Assembly: GCA_937930305.1 (NCBI GenBank)
Contig: CALGLE010000002.1
Coordinates: forward strand, 186,001-250,000
DNA from: an uncultured Granulosicoccaceae bacterium
Lineage (GTDB): Bacteria > Pseudomonadota > Gammaproteobacteria > Granulosicoccales > Granulosicoccaceae
Reading direction: 5' to 3'
DNA length: 64,000 bases
Shown in pieces: positions 36,403 to 44,473 of the stretch. The notes beneath the pieces were generated by a model. It was not told the origin of the DNA. It ran no database searches and saw only the letters and a program-made list of their open reading frames with translations. The position numbers were made by a program, and so were the translations under genes. The number at the start of each line of letters is the position of its first letter. Position 1 is the first letter of the stretch.

Positions 36403-37160
36403 TGCACGGCAATCCAGGCTCGACCTGAAACATGACTATCCTCTTCTAGCGATGCATCATCGGTGCTGACAAACGAGGTGTCGATAGAATCAATTAAATC
36501 ACGGTAGATTCCCATCTTACTTTCATGATCTTTAATTAAAATCGCATTCATCGAAGGTAACGTCACAACAGAGGCAGAAGTTGTGTTGTTAGTGGCCCCA
36601 CCTGATTGATACTGAATTTCGTTTAACCCTAAGCTTGCCGCCAATTGTTTTAGCCTAGTTGCTACACCTGGGATGACGGTTTGCTGTGCATCACCTAAGG
36701 GCTTGTCTTCCACGTAAGCATTGTCCAACACGAACAATCGCTCAACGATACGATCGGTCGTCACTTGTTTAATTGAAGCCGGCGCAGGTTTAGCGGGAGA
36801 AACCGGCTCGATAGTGGCCACGATGTTGCGAGTTTTTATGGGCGGTGACTTAGGACCAACAGATACACGAGATTGGGTTACCACCGCTTGCAGTGATAAG
36901 GCATCGGTAATCTGTGTCAGCACGTCATTGACTGAACCCGAGAAATCGCCCGTTAGGCTCTGATCAATATTAGGATCCACACTAATAACTTTATCGCTGT
37001 TGGCGAGTAATGCATTGAACACAACTGCAACGGGCGCACCTTTAAAAGAGACGGTTATGGCCTCATCCATTGGCTGCGCCGATACTGGCGCATTCAGAAT
37101 AAAACAGGAGGCAAAAAAGCACACGATCGGTGTCGTCAGCGAGCGCTGATTTTTCTTCAT
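36399..37160 (-). CDS. SctC-like protein made of secretin N-domains only, no barrel
   Basis: A 253-residue exported protein (signal peptide cut near VSAQP, residue 28). Residues 34-103 resemble the SctC N0 domain (ITVSFKGAPVAVVFNALL, then VNDVLTQITDALSL). Residues 138-227 resemble N1, including TVIPGVATRLKQL and the very characteristic SMNAILIKDHESKMGIYRDL. The sequence stops 26 residues later, so the secretin beta-barrel (about 300 residues) is missing. The next gene starts within its stop codon (ATGA), so this is not a recent frameshift with a remnant downstream. It is coupled to the SctD-like gene. An ATG at 37196 would be an alternative start. Confidence 0.72.
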   Translation of the reverse strand: MKKNQRSLTTPIVCFFASCFILNAPVSAQPMDEAITVSFKGAPVAVVFNALLANSDKVISVDPNIDQSLTGDFSGSVNDVLTQITDALSLQAVVTQSRVSVGPKSPPIKTRNIVATIEPVSPAKPAPASIKQVTTDRIVERLFVLDNAYVEDKPLGDAQQTVIPGVATRLKQLAASLGLNEIQYQSGGATNNTTSASVVTLPSMNAILIKDHESKMGIYRDLIDSIDTSFVSTDDASLEEDSHVSGRAWIAVQ

Positions 37161-37362
37161 ACCGACCCGAGAAGTGGGTTTTATTCGCTGTTCCATCGGG
37201 CCCTGCTCAATCGCTAAGTTCTTCAAGCGCTAACATAGCTCGAATACCTCTCAAAATCGAATCACAAAACGTGAAGACGAGGACTGCATCACGATTTTTA
37301 GCCACTTGCAGTGAGATTAATCACGGCAAAATTTCTGCGCAGGTCAATGCGCCGCACCCGGT

Positions 37363-38949
37363 CTATTGCTGGTGCAGCCGATAGCTCAAGCTTTCAATCA
37401 AATGAGAAGCTTCTACCGATTCACGTCCGGCCAAATCTGCAATGGTTCTGGCAACCCGTAAACATCGATGCACCGCGCGGTGCGACAGGTTCAAGCTCTG
37501 CCCTGCCGTGCTGAGTAAAGTACGCGCCTCACCCCCCAAGCGGCACAGGTGCATAATATCTGATGACGTTATGTATTGATTGGCGTTGCGTTGACGATCA
37601 TTTTGAATAGCACGACAAGCAATCACACGCTGTCTTATCTCAGCACTGGATTCATATTCTTCATGGCCTAGTAATTCGTTAACTGGGCTGCGTTCCACAG
37701 TGATTTGTAAATCGATACGATCAAGTAAGGGACCAGACAAACGCGAACGGTAGTTTTGTAATTGAGCTTCGGTGCAACGACACAGTCGGGTAGGGTCTCC
37801 AAAATACCCACAAGGACAAGGATTGGTTGCACCGATCAACTGAAAAACGGAAGGATAGGATGCACGGTGGGCTAAACGCGATACGTGCACGCACCCAGCT
37901 TCCATCGGTTCTCGCATCGCATCTAAAACTGCGCGAGAAAATTCAGCCATTTCATCTAAAAACAAAACGCCGTTGTGCGCCAACGACACTTCACCCGGAA
38001 GCGCTTTGTGCCCACCACCGATTAATGCGCTAGCTGAGGCTGTGTGATGCGGTGATCGAAATGGACGCTCGCCAAACTGGTTAACATCAAATTCGCCGTG
38101 TCGAATAGATTGCACTGAAGCAGATTCCAATGCTTCATTTTCATCCATGGGTGGCAGCACTGTAGCCAAACGCGTTGCTAGCATCGATTTACCCGTGCCT
38201 GGTGGGCCAATAAGTAGCACATTGTGCGCACCGGCTGCGGCAATCTCTAACACGCGCTTAGCCACTAGGTGACCTTTTACGTCAGAAAAATCCACCGGGG
38301 CTTTTTTGCCAGAGGACGGTGCGGGTTGATCAGCTCGCTTTAATCGAACCCGTTCTTTCTTAACCTGATCCGTATCGTTCCAACGAACCGCATTATTAGC
38401 GACAATTTCTGCGGAATAATGTTTGCCCGATTGAACACGGCGATTGATCAAGCCATTAACGACAGCTTGCAAAGTGCCAGCACCGACAATCTGCGTATCT
38501 TCACTGCGTATGGCTTCTAGTAAATTTTCATCCGGACACAACAACCTGGTGTCTGATTGACGTAACGCCAACGCAGAAGGCAACACGCCATTCACCCCAC
38601 GAACCTCCCCATTTAAGCCCAATTCACCCACAACACAAAAATCATCCAAGCAGTGAGCCGGCAAATACCCTCGCGCTAACATGACGCCCAAGGCGATAGG
38701 AAGATCAAACCTCCCGCCTTGCTTTGGTAAATCCGCGGGCGCCAAATTGATGGTGACTCTAGATTGGGGAAAATCAAAACCGGTGTTTTGAATCGCAGCG
38801 CGTACTCGGTCTTTGCTCTCTCGCACAGCCGATTGCGGTAAGCCAACCAAGCTGACGCTGGGTAGCCCTCCAGTGGTGTGAACTTCTACGGTGACGGGTA
38901 CGGCATTAACACCCGAGAGGGTGCACGACTTGACGGTAGCGAATGTCAT
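37363..38949 (-). CDS. comM: ComM/YifB Mg-chelatase-like AAA protein (branch-migration helicase)
   Basis: A 528-residue protein with the family N-terminus (SLVGLPQSAVRESKDRVRAA). The AAA core has Walker A (LLIGPPGTGKSML), FRSPHHTASASALIGGG and the sensor LFLDEMAEF. A cysteine cluster lies in NPCPCGYFGDPTRLC. ComM helps extend heteroduplex during natural transformation and is also present in many non-competent species. It is a single gene here, followed by a 200-base gap and then the SctC-like gene. Confidence 0.95.
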   Translation of the reverse strand: MTFATVKSCTLSGVNAVPVTVEVHTTGGLPSVSLVGLPQSAVRESKDRVRAAIQNTGFDFPQSRVTINLAPADLPKQGGRFDLPIALGVMLARGYLPAHCLDDFCVVGELGLNGEVRGVNGVLPSALALRQSDTRLLCPDENLLEAIRSEDTQIVGAGTLQAVVNGLINRRVQSGKHYSAEIVANNAVRWNDTDQVKKERVRLKRADQPAPSSGKKAPVDFSDVKGHLVAKRVLEIAAAGAHNVLLIGPPGTGKSMLATRLATVLPPMDENEALESASVQSIRHGEFDVNQFGERPFRSPHHTASASALIGGGHKALPGEVSLAHNGVLFLDEMAEFSRAVLDAMREPMEAGCVHVSRLAHRASYPSVFQLIGATNPCPCGYFGDPTRLCRCTEAQLQNYRSRLSGPLLDRIDLQITVERSPVNELLGHEEYESSAEIRQRVIACRAIQNDRQRNANQYITSSDIMHLCRLGGEARTLLSTAGQSLNLSHRAVHRCLRVARTIADLAGRESVEASHLIESLSYRLHQQ

Positions 38950-38989
38950 ATTGAACGTCCTTGTTCATGGTGGGATGGTTAGTTAGGTC

Positions 38990-39238
38990 TTAAGACTGAT
39001 GGTCTGCTTCCAGCTCGGCTAAACGAGCTTCTAAAGCGGTGAGCTTTTCTCGGGTGCGTTCCAGCACCTTCATTTGCACATCAAATTCTTCGCGGGTGAC
39101 TAAGTCCAATCGTTCCAATCCACCTTGTACGGCGGACTTAGCATTGCGTTCAAAATCTTCTTTTAAGTTGGCAGCCCCAGGAGGCAATAATTTACTCAGC
39201 GACTGAGCAATATCATCAAACACACGTCCATCGATCAT
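38990..39238 (-). CDS. ubiK: Ubiquinone biosynthesis accessory factor UbiK
   Basis: From the ATG at 39238 the protein is 82 residues (MIDGRVFDDIAQ), matching UbiK/YqiC length. The N-terminal amphipathic helix (IAQSLSKLLP) and the C-terminal coiled coil (EFDVQMKVLERTREKLTALE) are the two parts of this BMFP-fold protein. UbiK forms a trimer with UbiJ and supports the aerobic ubiquinone-synthesis complex. It lies 40 bases upstream of comM, as in several gammaproteobacteria. Confidence 0.92.
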   Translation of the reverse strand: MIDGRVFDDIAQSLSKLLPPGAANLKEDFERNAKSAVQGGLERLDLVTREEFDVQMKVLERTREKLTALEARLAELEADHQS

Positions 39239-39309
39239 AACGGGGTATCCCACTGGCTTATCTACCGATTATTGTACGGGGTAATGCAAATTTCTGGGGC
39301 CAGACCAAT

Positions 39310-40041
39310 TCACAGCTTACGCGCTCGTCCGCGCAGCAGCGGAGAATAGTCGCGGAATGGAATGAGTATGGGGACATCACGGCGTTTGAAAAGCCCCACC
39401 AACACAATGCCAGCAATGAAGCCACCGATATGCGCACCAAATGCCACACCCCCGCCCTCACCCGAGGACATAAACGAACTGAATAGCTGCATACCAAACC
39501 AAAGTGCCAACACCACCAGCGCAGATAATTGCACCCGCATCGGATACAACAAGATGGGCACAATCACGTGCACCGTAACTTGCGGGTACAAAAGAATATA
39601 GGCCCCAAGAACACCTGAGATAGCGCCACTGGCTCCCACCATGGGAATGATGGAATCGGTGTCTGGTAGGGCCTGGGCAAATACCGCCGCAACACCGCAA
39701 AGCAGATAAAAAATCAAGAACTTAACCCTCCCCATGGCCGCTTCAATATTGTTTCCGAACACCCACAGATAAAGCAAATTGCCAATTAAGTGCCCCCAGC
39801 CTGCGTGTAAAAACATGGACGTAAAAACGGTGACTTCCGGTGGCACCCAGGCTAATGCAGGGTCCTGCACAAAAAAGTCGAACAACAACGCGGGGGTGAC
39901 CCCTAGGGCGTAGATGGATTCAGCTAGGCCTTGATTGCCTCGCGAGAATTGCCACAAGAAAACGGCAATACATAAACCCAGCAGCACCCAGGTGACGATG
40001 GGCTTGATGCGTATTGGGTTCTCATCATGAATGGGAAACAT
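39310..40041 (-). CDS. Rhomboid intramembrane serine protease
   Basis: A 243-residue protein with six or seven membrane helices. The catalytic serine is in MVGASGAISGVLGAYILL and the histidine in FGAHIGGFIAGI. HLIGNLLYLWVFGNN in helix 2 holds the oxyanion-hole Asn. It would cut membrane proteins within the bilayer. This is the larger YdcA/GlpG-distant type common in bacteria, and its substrate is unknown. Upstream is a gap of about 96 bases to yaaA. Confidence 0.93.
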   Translation of the reverse strand: MFPIHDENPIRIKPIVTWVLLGLCIAVFLWQFSRGNQGLAESIYALGVTPALLFDFFVQDPALAWVPPEVTVFTSMFLHAGWGHLIGNLLYLWVFGNNIEAAMGRVKFLIFYLLCGVAAVFAQALPDTDSIIPMVGASGAISGVLGAYILLYPQVTVHVIVPILLYPMRVQLSALVVLALWFGMQLFSSFMSSGEGGGVAFGAHIGGFIAGIVLVGLFKRRDVPILIPFRDYSPLLRGRARKL

Positions 40042-40137
40042 GTTTAGCCCCGACTGGTTAAGGGATTCGCCGAAACGGGCGCTATAAGCTGTATGACACT
40101 GATTGCCTTTTTGGGCGCGCTCATCATAATTGCCGAG

Positions 40138-40941
40138 CTACGCTGCCGCTTCTTGTTGCTTCGCAAGCGCTTTAGCGCTGCGTCTGAATACCGGCTTCCC
40201 TTCTGAAGACGCCTTTGCGTTAAAGCGGTAACCCGCTAGGTTAAACCCTGCCAGATCTTCCACTTTTTTGCATCGATTTTGAATCAAATAGCGCGCCATC
40301 GAACCGCGTGCTTTTTTGGCAAAAAAGCTGATTATTTTATACTCCCCATTCTTTTCATCCTGAAAAACCGGAGAAATAACATCAGCTCCTAGGGTTGCGG
40401 TTTTCACCGCACTAAAATATTCCACTGATGCCAGATTCACAACAAACGGCTTACGCCCGCCACTCATCTCCTTGTTCAACGCATCGGTTAATTCTTCACC
40501 CCAGAAATCGTATAAGTTACGGCCTTTTTTGGTTTTCAATCCCGTGCCCATTTCCAAGCGATAGGGTTGAATTAAATCCAGTGGTTTCAGCACACCATAC
40601 AAACCTGACAAAATTCGTAAGTGCTTTTGTGCGTAGTTGATATCCGCACGGCTAAGCGAATCGGCATCAAGCCCCACATACACATCCCCTCGAAACATCT
40701 GAACAGCAGGTCGAGCATTGTTGATATCAAACGGAGTTTGCCACTGTTCAAATCGTTCGGCATTGGTTTCTGCCAACTTTTCACTGATGTTCATCAGCTT
40801 GCCAAGGCGCTTTTTGTTATAGCTTTTTAACGTCTCGACCAGGTCAGCCGATTGTTGTAAAAAATCGGGCTGTGTGGCTTGCTTTACGCGTGATGGTGTT
40901 TCTGTATCCAGCGTTTTGGCCGGTGACAATAAAATAATCAT
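40138..40941 (-). CDS. yaaA: Peroxide-stress protein YaaA (DUF328)
   Basis: A 267-residue protein starting MIILLSPAKTLD, the family signature. It also contains LSGLYGVLKPLDLIQPYRLEM, which is equally diagnostic, and VNLASVEYFSAV. YaaA lowers free iron under hydrogen peroxide in E. coli and has a DNA-binding-like helical fold. Length fits the family. The C-terminal end is Lys and Ala rich (RSAKALAKQQEAAA). Confidence 0.95.
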   Translation of the reverse strand: MIILLSPAKTLDTETPSRVKQATQPDFLQQSADLVETLKSYNKKRLGKLMNISEKLAETNAERFEQWQTPFDINNARPAVQMFRGDVYVGLDADSLSRADINYAQKHLRILSGLYGVLKPLDLIQPYRLEMGTGLKTKKGRNLYDFWGEELTDALNKEMSGGRKPFVVNLASVEYFSAVKTATLGADVISPVFQDEKNGEYKIISFFAKKARGSMARYLIQNRCKKVEDLAGFNLAGYRFNAKASSEGKPVFRRSAKALAKQQEAAA

Positions 40942-40980
40942 GGTGGGCTATGGTTAATAGTAGGTGGGAGTATAAAGCGA

Positions 40981-41670
40981 TTATTGTTTTTGAAATTCAG
41001 CATGAATTTCGATCTCGATTTCATCCCCGACAAGCGCTGCAAACGTATCAATGCCAAACGCCTTTCGAGACAAGGAACCTTCTGCTGAAAATCCCAAGGT
41101 GTATTTTCCTGTCAAGATATTATCAGCCCCTCCATTAAAGCGCGCATCCAACACCATGGGTTGCGTCACCCCCCGAAGGGTAAATTCGCCTTTAATGCTC
41201 AAATTCCCCTCAGCATCCACACTCACGCTATCTGTGGCGAACCGGGCCTGTGGGAATTGATCGCTATTCAACCAGTCGCTACCGCGCAACTGCGATTCAA
41301 AATCCGGATTGCCCAAATCGATGCTGGCGGTGTTCAGAACCCCATCCAGCTGCATTTCTTCCAAGTTTTCGGGGTCGAAGTCTAGGTTGGCCTCAGATTC
41401 GTTAAATCGGCCAATCACTTTTGATAGGCCCAAGTGGTCAACACGAAAAAGCACAAAGGTATGATCTGGATCCAGCACATAATTGCCAGGGCGTAACTGA
41501 ACCAGCTCTGTTTCAAAATTCGGGCGCACTAAACCTGCACAACCCGTCATGCAAACAGCTGTAACAATTAAGGTCAAAAAAGATGCGCGATCAACGATGT
41601 ATCTTTGGCACAAATCGCCCAAGAGCCCGGTAAATAGCGCGATTGGCTTCCAGCGTTGATAATTCGACAT
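40981..41670 (-). CDS. YceI-family lipoprotein
   Basis: From the ATG at 41670 (GAGGG six bases upstream) this is a 229-residue protein. The first 40 residues hold a long n-region and a hydrophobic segment ending VCMTGCAGL, which may be a lipobox with Met at the first position. The mature part is a YceI lipocalin-like fold (YVLDPDHTFVLFRVDHLGLSKV, then ASIDLGNP and IKGEFTLRGVTQPM). YceI proteins bind isoprenoid-like molecules in the periplasm. It diverges from the next gene. Confidence 0.9.
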   Translation of the reverse strand: MSNYQRWKPIALFTGLLGDLCQRYIVDRASFLTLIVTAVCMTGCAGLVRPNFETELVQLRPGNYVLDPDHTFVLFRVDHLGLSKVIGRFNESEANLDFDPENLEEMQLDGVLNTASIDLGNPDFESQLRGSDWLNSDQFPQARFATDSVSVDAEGNLSIKGEFTLRGVTQPMVLDARFNGGADNILTGKYTLGFSAEGSLSRKAFGIDTFAALVGDEIEIEIHAEFQKQ

Positions 41671-41795
41671 TGACAACCCTCTATTATGTGAGCCTTGCAC
41701 GGTTCAAAGCATGGCGTATCGGTAGTTCTTTGTGCGACTAACCCGGTAAAATGCTACCTCGACCACTGCGGCCCCAAGCTAGGGCCTGAGATTTC

Positions 41796-44039
41796 ATGCG
41801 ATCAGCTTTAATACTTATAGCGGTGCTGAATGGATTCGCGTTCAGTGCTTATGCACAATCGACGCAGAATACCCTGTCCGACCTGCCCACCGCTGTCCGC
41901 GATGATATTGCCCGTGTTTGCTTACCCGTGCAATACCAGCAAGGGGCAGCGGCTTACCGAAATTGCGTGACACAGGAAATTGCCTCACGTGAATCGGTCA
42001 GTGATGTGGATGTGGTGCTCGACTCATACACCAGCTTATCGTTTGATGATCGCTACGCGATTCAACAAATTTGTGCAGGCAACGACACCGATTCCATTGA
42101 TCGTGCTTGCATGTCAGAACAAATCTCAGCGCTGACAGCACTGCCCGTACCCAACTTAAGCGAGCTGAGTTCTGACGAACTGTACGTCATGCAGCAAACG
42201 TGTTTTAACGCACAATCCTCTCAAGGTGCGGCCGCTTTTCGCCAATGCCAAATTGATGAAATTCGATCGGTGAATGACATCGCTAAACCGAACTACGCAG
42301 CACTTGGGTCAGTAGAACGCAATGCACTGCAACTAAAGTGCTCTGCAACGCAATCACGCTTAGCCGCTTATCGCGACTGCCTATCAAATGGCACGGCTAG
42401 CACTAAAGATGGCCAAGCATCCCTAGCCGTGGAAGCCATTGCCGATTCCTCGGCTTCGTCTATCAGCAAAACCCGTAGCATCAAACCGCAACTGCCTGCA
42501 GCAACCGCGGTACGCGTCAGCAACATCGAAGTGGCTATCAACGAGCCTGCTATTGAAGCCGCGCTGCCGGCCACTACCGAAAAGCTTGTAGGCGAGATTG
42601 AAACCACAAGCTCGGATGACCAAGCTAACACCGCAGTGCGCACGAAAGCCACTTACACCAGTAACGTTGAAAACCTGTCCACCCCTAGCGACGTTGAAAC
42701 CCCTCGCGCACAAACCACCAATGAGCAAGCTGACGTACAAGCGAACGAGCAAGCCGTTGAATCAGAACAAAGCAACGATGTAACAACAATCACAGGTACA
42801 GACAGTACATACAGCACAGATAGCACCGGTGCCGGCTCACTTGCCGAAGCCCCATCGGGTAACGCTGTTGCGTTGGAGCAGTTAAAAGAAAAACTGTCCG
42901 GCTTAACCACGAATGCCTCTGACACTTTTAATGGTTTATCCAACCAAGGCAAATTATTATTAGCCGCGATTCTTGCCATGCCAGTGGCATTATGGTTATT
43001 GCTCAGAGGACGTCGGCGCAGAGGCGATGAATACAGTACGGAAGGCGCGTATTCGCGAGAAGATTTAAAACGCCGTGTTCATGCATATCCAGACGACTAT
43101 GACAGCGCTGATGAAGACGATGATCACGACCCACTATCGGCAACTTGGGAAGCCGAGGCGGACTCTCTATTTGATGAGCCCGAGCCAGTCGACACGGAAC
43201 GCGTAATTCGCGCCGAGCCGGCGCCCTCATCACCACGTTACGAGCAAAGCCCGCCGGGTCATGCGTTTGCTGCGAACAAGGTGGATGACTTGGATGAAAC
43301 CCTTCAACCAACTCAACAGAGCGTTACCGACCCAAGTCGTTCGGCTGGATTTGCTGGCTGGCTGCACAACCAACCACAACCTGACCAGCAATCATTAGCG
43401 ATAGAATTTTTGATTTATTGGATGGCTTACAGTGATGAACGGTACGAGCCATCATTAAAGCAACGCATTTTTCAAAAACAAGATCCTAACAGTCACGACA
43501 TCGTTAAACGGTGGGTGCTCAAAGAAGACATTCACGCGTTTGCTGATGTGGTTGATTGGTTGCAGCGCCACACAACCAACATTCAAAAAGAACAAATTGT
43601 ACGGCTGTTGATGGTATTACTTATCAATGGCGATTCACCCACACCCTTACAAAATACGCTGTTACGTTTTTTAGGTGACGTGTTCTACCTCAATAACCCG
43701 TCACTAGAAGCCCTGTTCGAAGAAGAGTACGGCGTTAGTTTGCCCAACATTCCAAGAGTAGATCGTATGGCCTGGTGGGAACGACAATCGCCTGGGGCTG
43801 TGTCTTTATGGGATGTTAGAACCTTAAACGCAAGTGACTTAATTACCCGCAACGCAGCACAACTGGGCGTGAATGGAGAAGCTCGGGTGGAGCACGTGGA
43901 AATCGCATACGAACGCGCAGCGATGCGATGCCGCCCAGAGAACTTTGATCACCTAGGTGAACGTGAACACCAACTCATTTCGAGCCGTCGCATGCGACTG
44001 ACTCAAGCTCGTGACGAATTGCTGGAGGCCTTAGCATGA
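41796..44039 (+). CDS. Membrane protein with Cys-paired periplasmic repeats and cytoplasmic TerB/degenerate J module
   Basis: A 747-residue protein. After a signal peptide (MRSALILIAVLNGFAFSAYA) come four tandem repeats of about 45 residues, each with two cysteines 12-15 apart (such as CLPVQYQQGAAAYRNC and CFNAQSSQGAAAFRQC). A low-complexity Thr/Ala/Glu region follows, and one membrane helix at about 386-405, then RGRRRR. The cytoplasmic part has a disordered acidic region, a helical TerB-like region (about 530-650) and a C-terminal segment that follows the DjlA J-domain pattern (AQLGVNGEARVEHVEIAYER, RPENFDHLGE). The HPD of J domains is RPE here. The order TM-TerB-J resembles DjlA. Function is unknown, and the J-like reading is inference. 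Confidence 0.7.
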   Translation: MRSALILIAVLNGFAFSAYAQSTQNTLSDLPTAVRDDIARVCLPVQYQQGAAAYRNCVTQEIASRESVSDVDVVLDSYTSLSFDDRYAIQQICAGNDTDSIDRACMSEQISALTALPVPNLSELSSDELYVMQQTCFNAQSSQGAAAFRQCQIDEIRSVNDIAKPNYAALGSVERNALQLKCSATQSRLAAYRDCLSNGTASTKDGQASLAVEAIADSSASSISKTRSIKPQLPAATAVRVSNIEVAINEPAIEAALPATTEKLVGEIETTSSDDQANTAVRTKATYTSNVENLSTPSDVETPRAQTTNEQADVQANEQAVESEQSNDVTTITGTDSTYSTDSTGAGSLAEAPSGNAVALEQLKEKLSGLTTNASDTFNGLSNQGKLLLAAILAMPVALWLLLRGRRRRGDEYSTEGAYSREDLKRRVHAYPDDYDSADEDDDHDPLSATWEAEADSLFDEPEPVDTERVIRAEPAPSSPRYEQSPPGHAFAANKVDDLDETLQPTQQSVTDPSRSAGFAGWLHNQPQPDQQSLAIEFLIYWMAYSDERYEPSLKQRIFQKQDPNSHDIVKRWVLKEDIHAFADVVDWLQRHTTNIQKEQIVRLLMVLLINGDSPTPLQNTLLRFLGDVFYLNNPSLEALFEEEYGVSLPNIPRVDRMAWWERQSPGAVSLWDVRTLNASDLITRNAAQLGVNGEARVEHVEIAYERAAMRCRPENFDHLGEREHQLISSRRMRLTQARDELLEALA

Positions 44040-44317
44040 GAAACTACTACAACTCACTGAACATCCACCGCCGCAGTGATGAGCTGGAGAAACTCGAAGG
44101 GCTGGGCGAAATCAAAAATTCCGTGGATCCTGACTATTTTGCCGATGTTTCAACAGTGCTCACACAAGACGAACTGCATATGCACTACCGCCGACTGCAC
44201 CTGCAGTACGATGCGATTGCCGTGGTCTTGGCCAGAGGAATCCCACAACAAGACAGTAATTCCTGGAGCAAACGCGTGGTTGAGTTCTCCCCAGAGCCCA
44301 ACGAACTGCCAGAATAA
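44036..44317 (+). CDS. Small unknown protein coupled to the Cys-repeat membrane protein
   Basis: A 93-residue soluble protein whose ATG overlaps the previous stop (ATGA). It begins MRNYYNSLNIHRRSDEL and ends with an acidic tail. The middle (STVLTQDELHMHYRRLHLQYD) is vaguely like the end of a J domain, where helix IV leads into a YDR motif. I do not recognise a family. Tight coupling suggests that it acts with the large protein upstream. Two hairpins follow it, so the transcript probably ends here. Confidence 0.6.
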   Translation: MRNYYNSLNIHRRSDELEKLEGLGEIKNSVDPDYFADVSTVLTQDELHMHYRRLHLQYDAIAVVLARGIPQQDSNSWSKRVVEFSPEPNELPE

Positions 44318-44342
44318 TCGTCCATCGAACACTCTGACCCTC

Positions 44343-44378
44343 ACCAAAGGCCGCTACCAAGCGGCCTTTGGTGTTTTC
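44343..44378 (+). terminator. Intrinsic terminator after the Cys-repeat operon
   Basis: A perfect 12-base-pair stem (ACCAAAGGCCGC with GCGGCCTTTGGT) encloses the loop TACCAA and is followed by GTTTTC. It lies 25 bases after the stop of the 93-residue gene. Confidence 0.85.
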
Positions 44379-44389
44379 AGCGCGTCAAG

Positions 44390-44410
44390 AACACTAAAAA
44401 CTTTAGTGTT
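44390..44410 (+). terminator. Second hairpin behind the first terminator
   Basis: AACACTAAA pairs with TTTAGTGTT across a three-base loop. The stem is AT-rich and the T-run after it is short (TT, then CCG). It may back up the first terminator or lie in the leader of the next gene. Confidence 0.4.
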
Positions 44411-44473
44411 TTCCGTTAGAGGCAAGCATTTTGCTAACTGGTTCTCACTTACGAAGGACCAACGGACTACACG

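Noticed and set aside
36399-36760. Frameshift that hides a secretin barrel after the SctC-like gene
   Set aside because: The SctD-like start overlaps the SctC-like stop, and no barrel-like sequence is seen in any frame between them.
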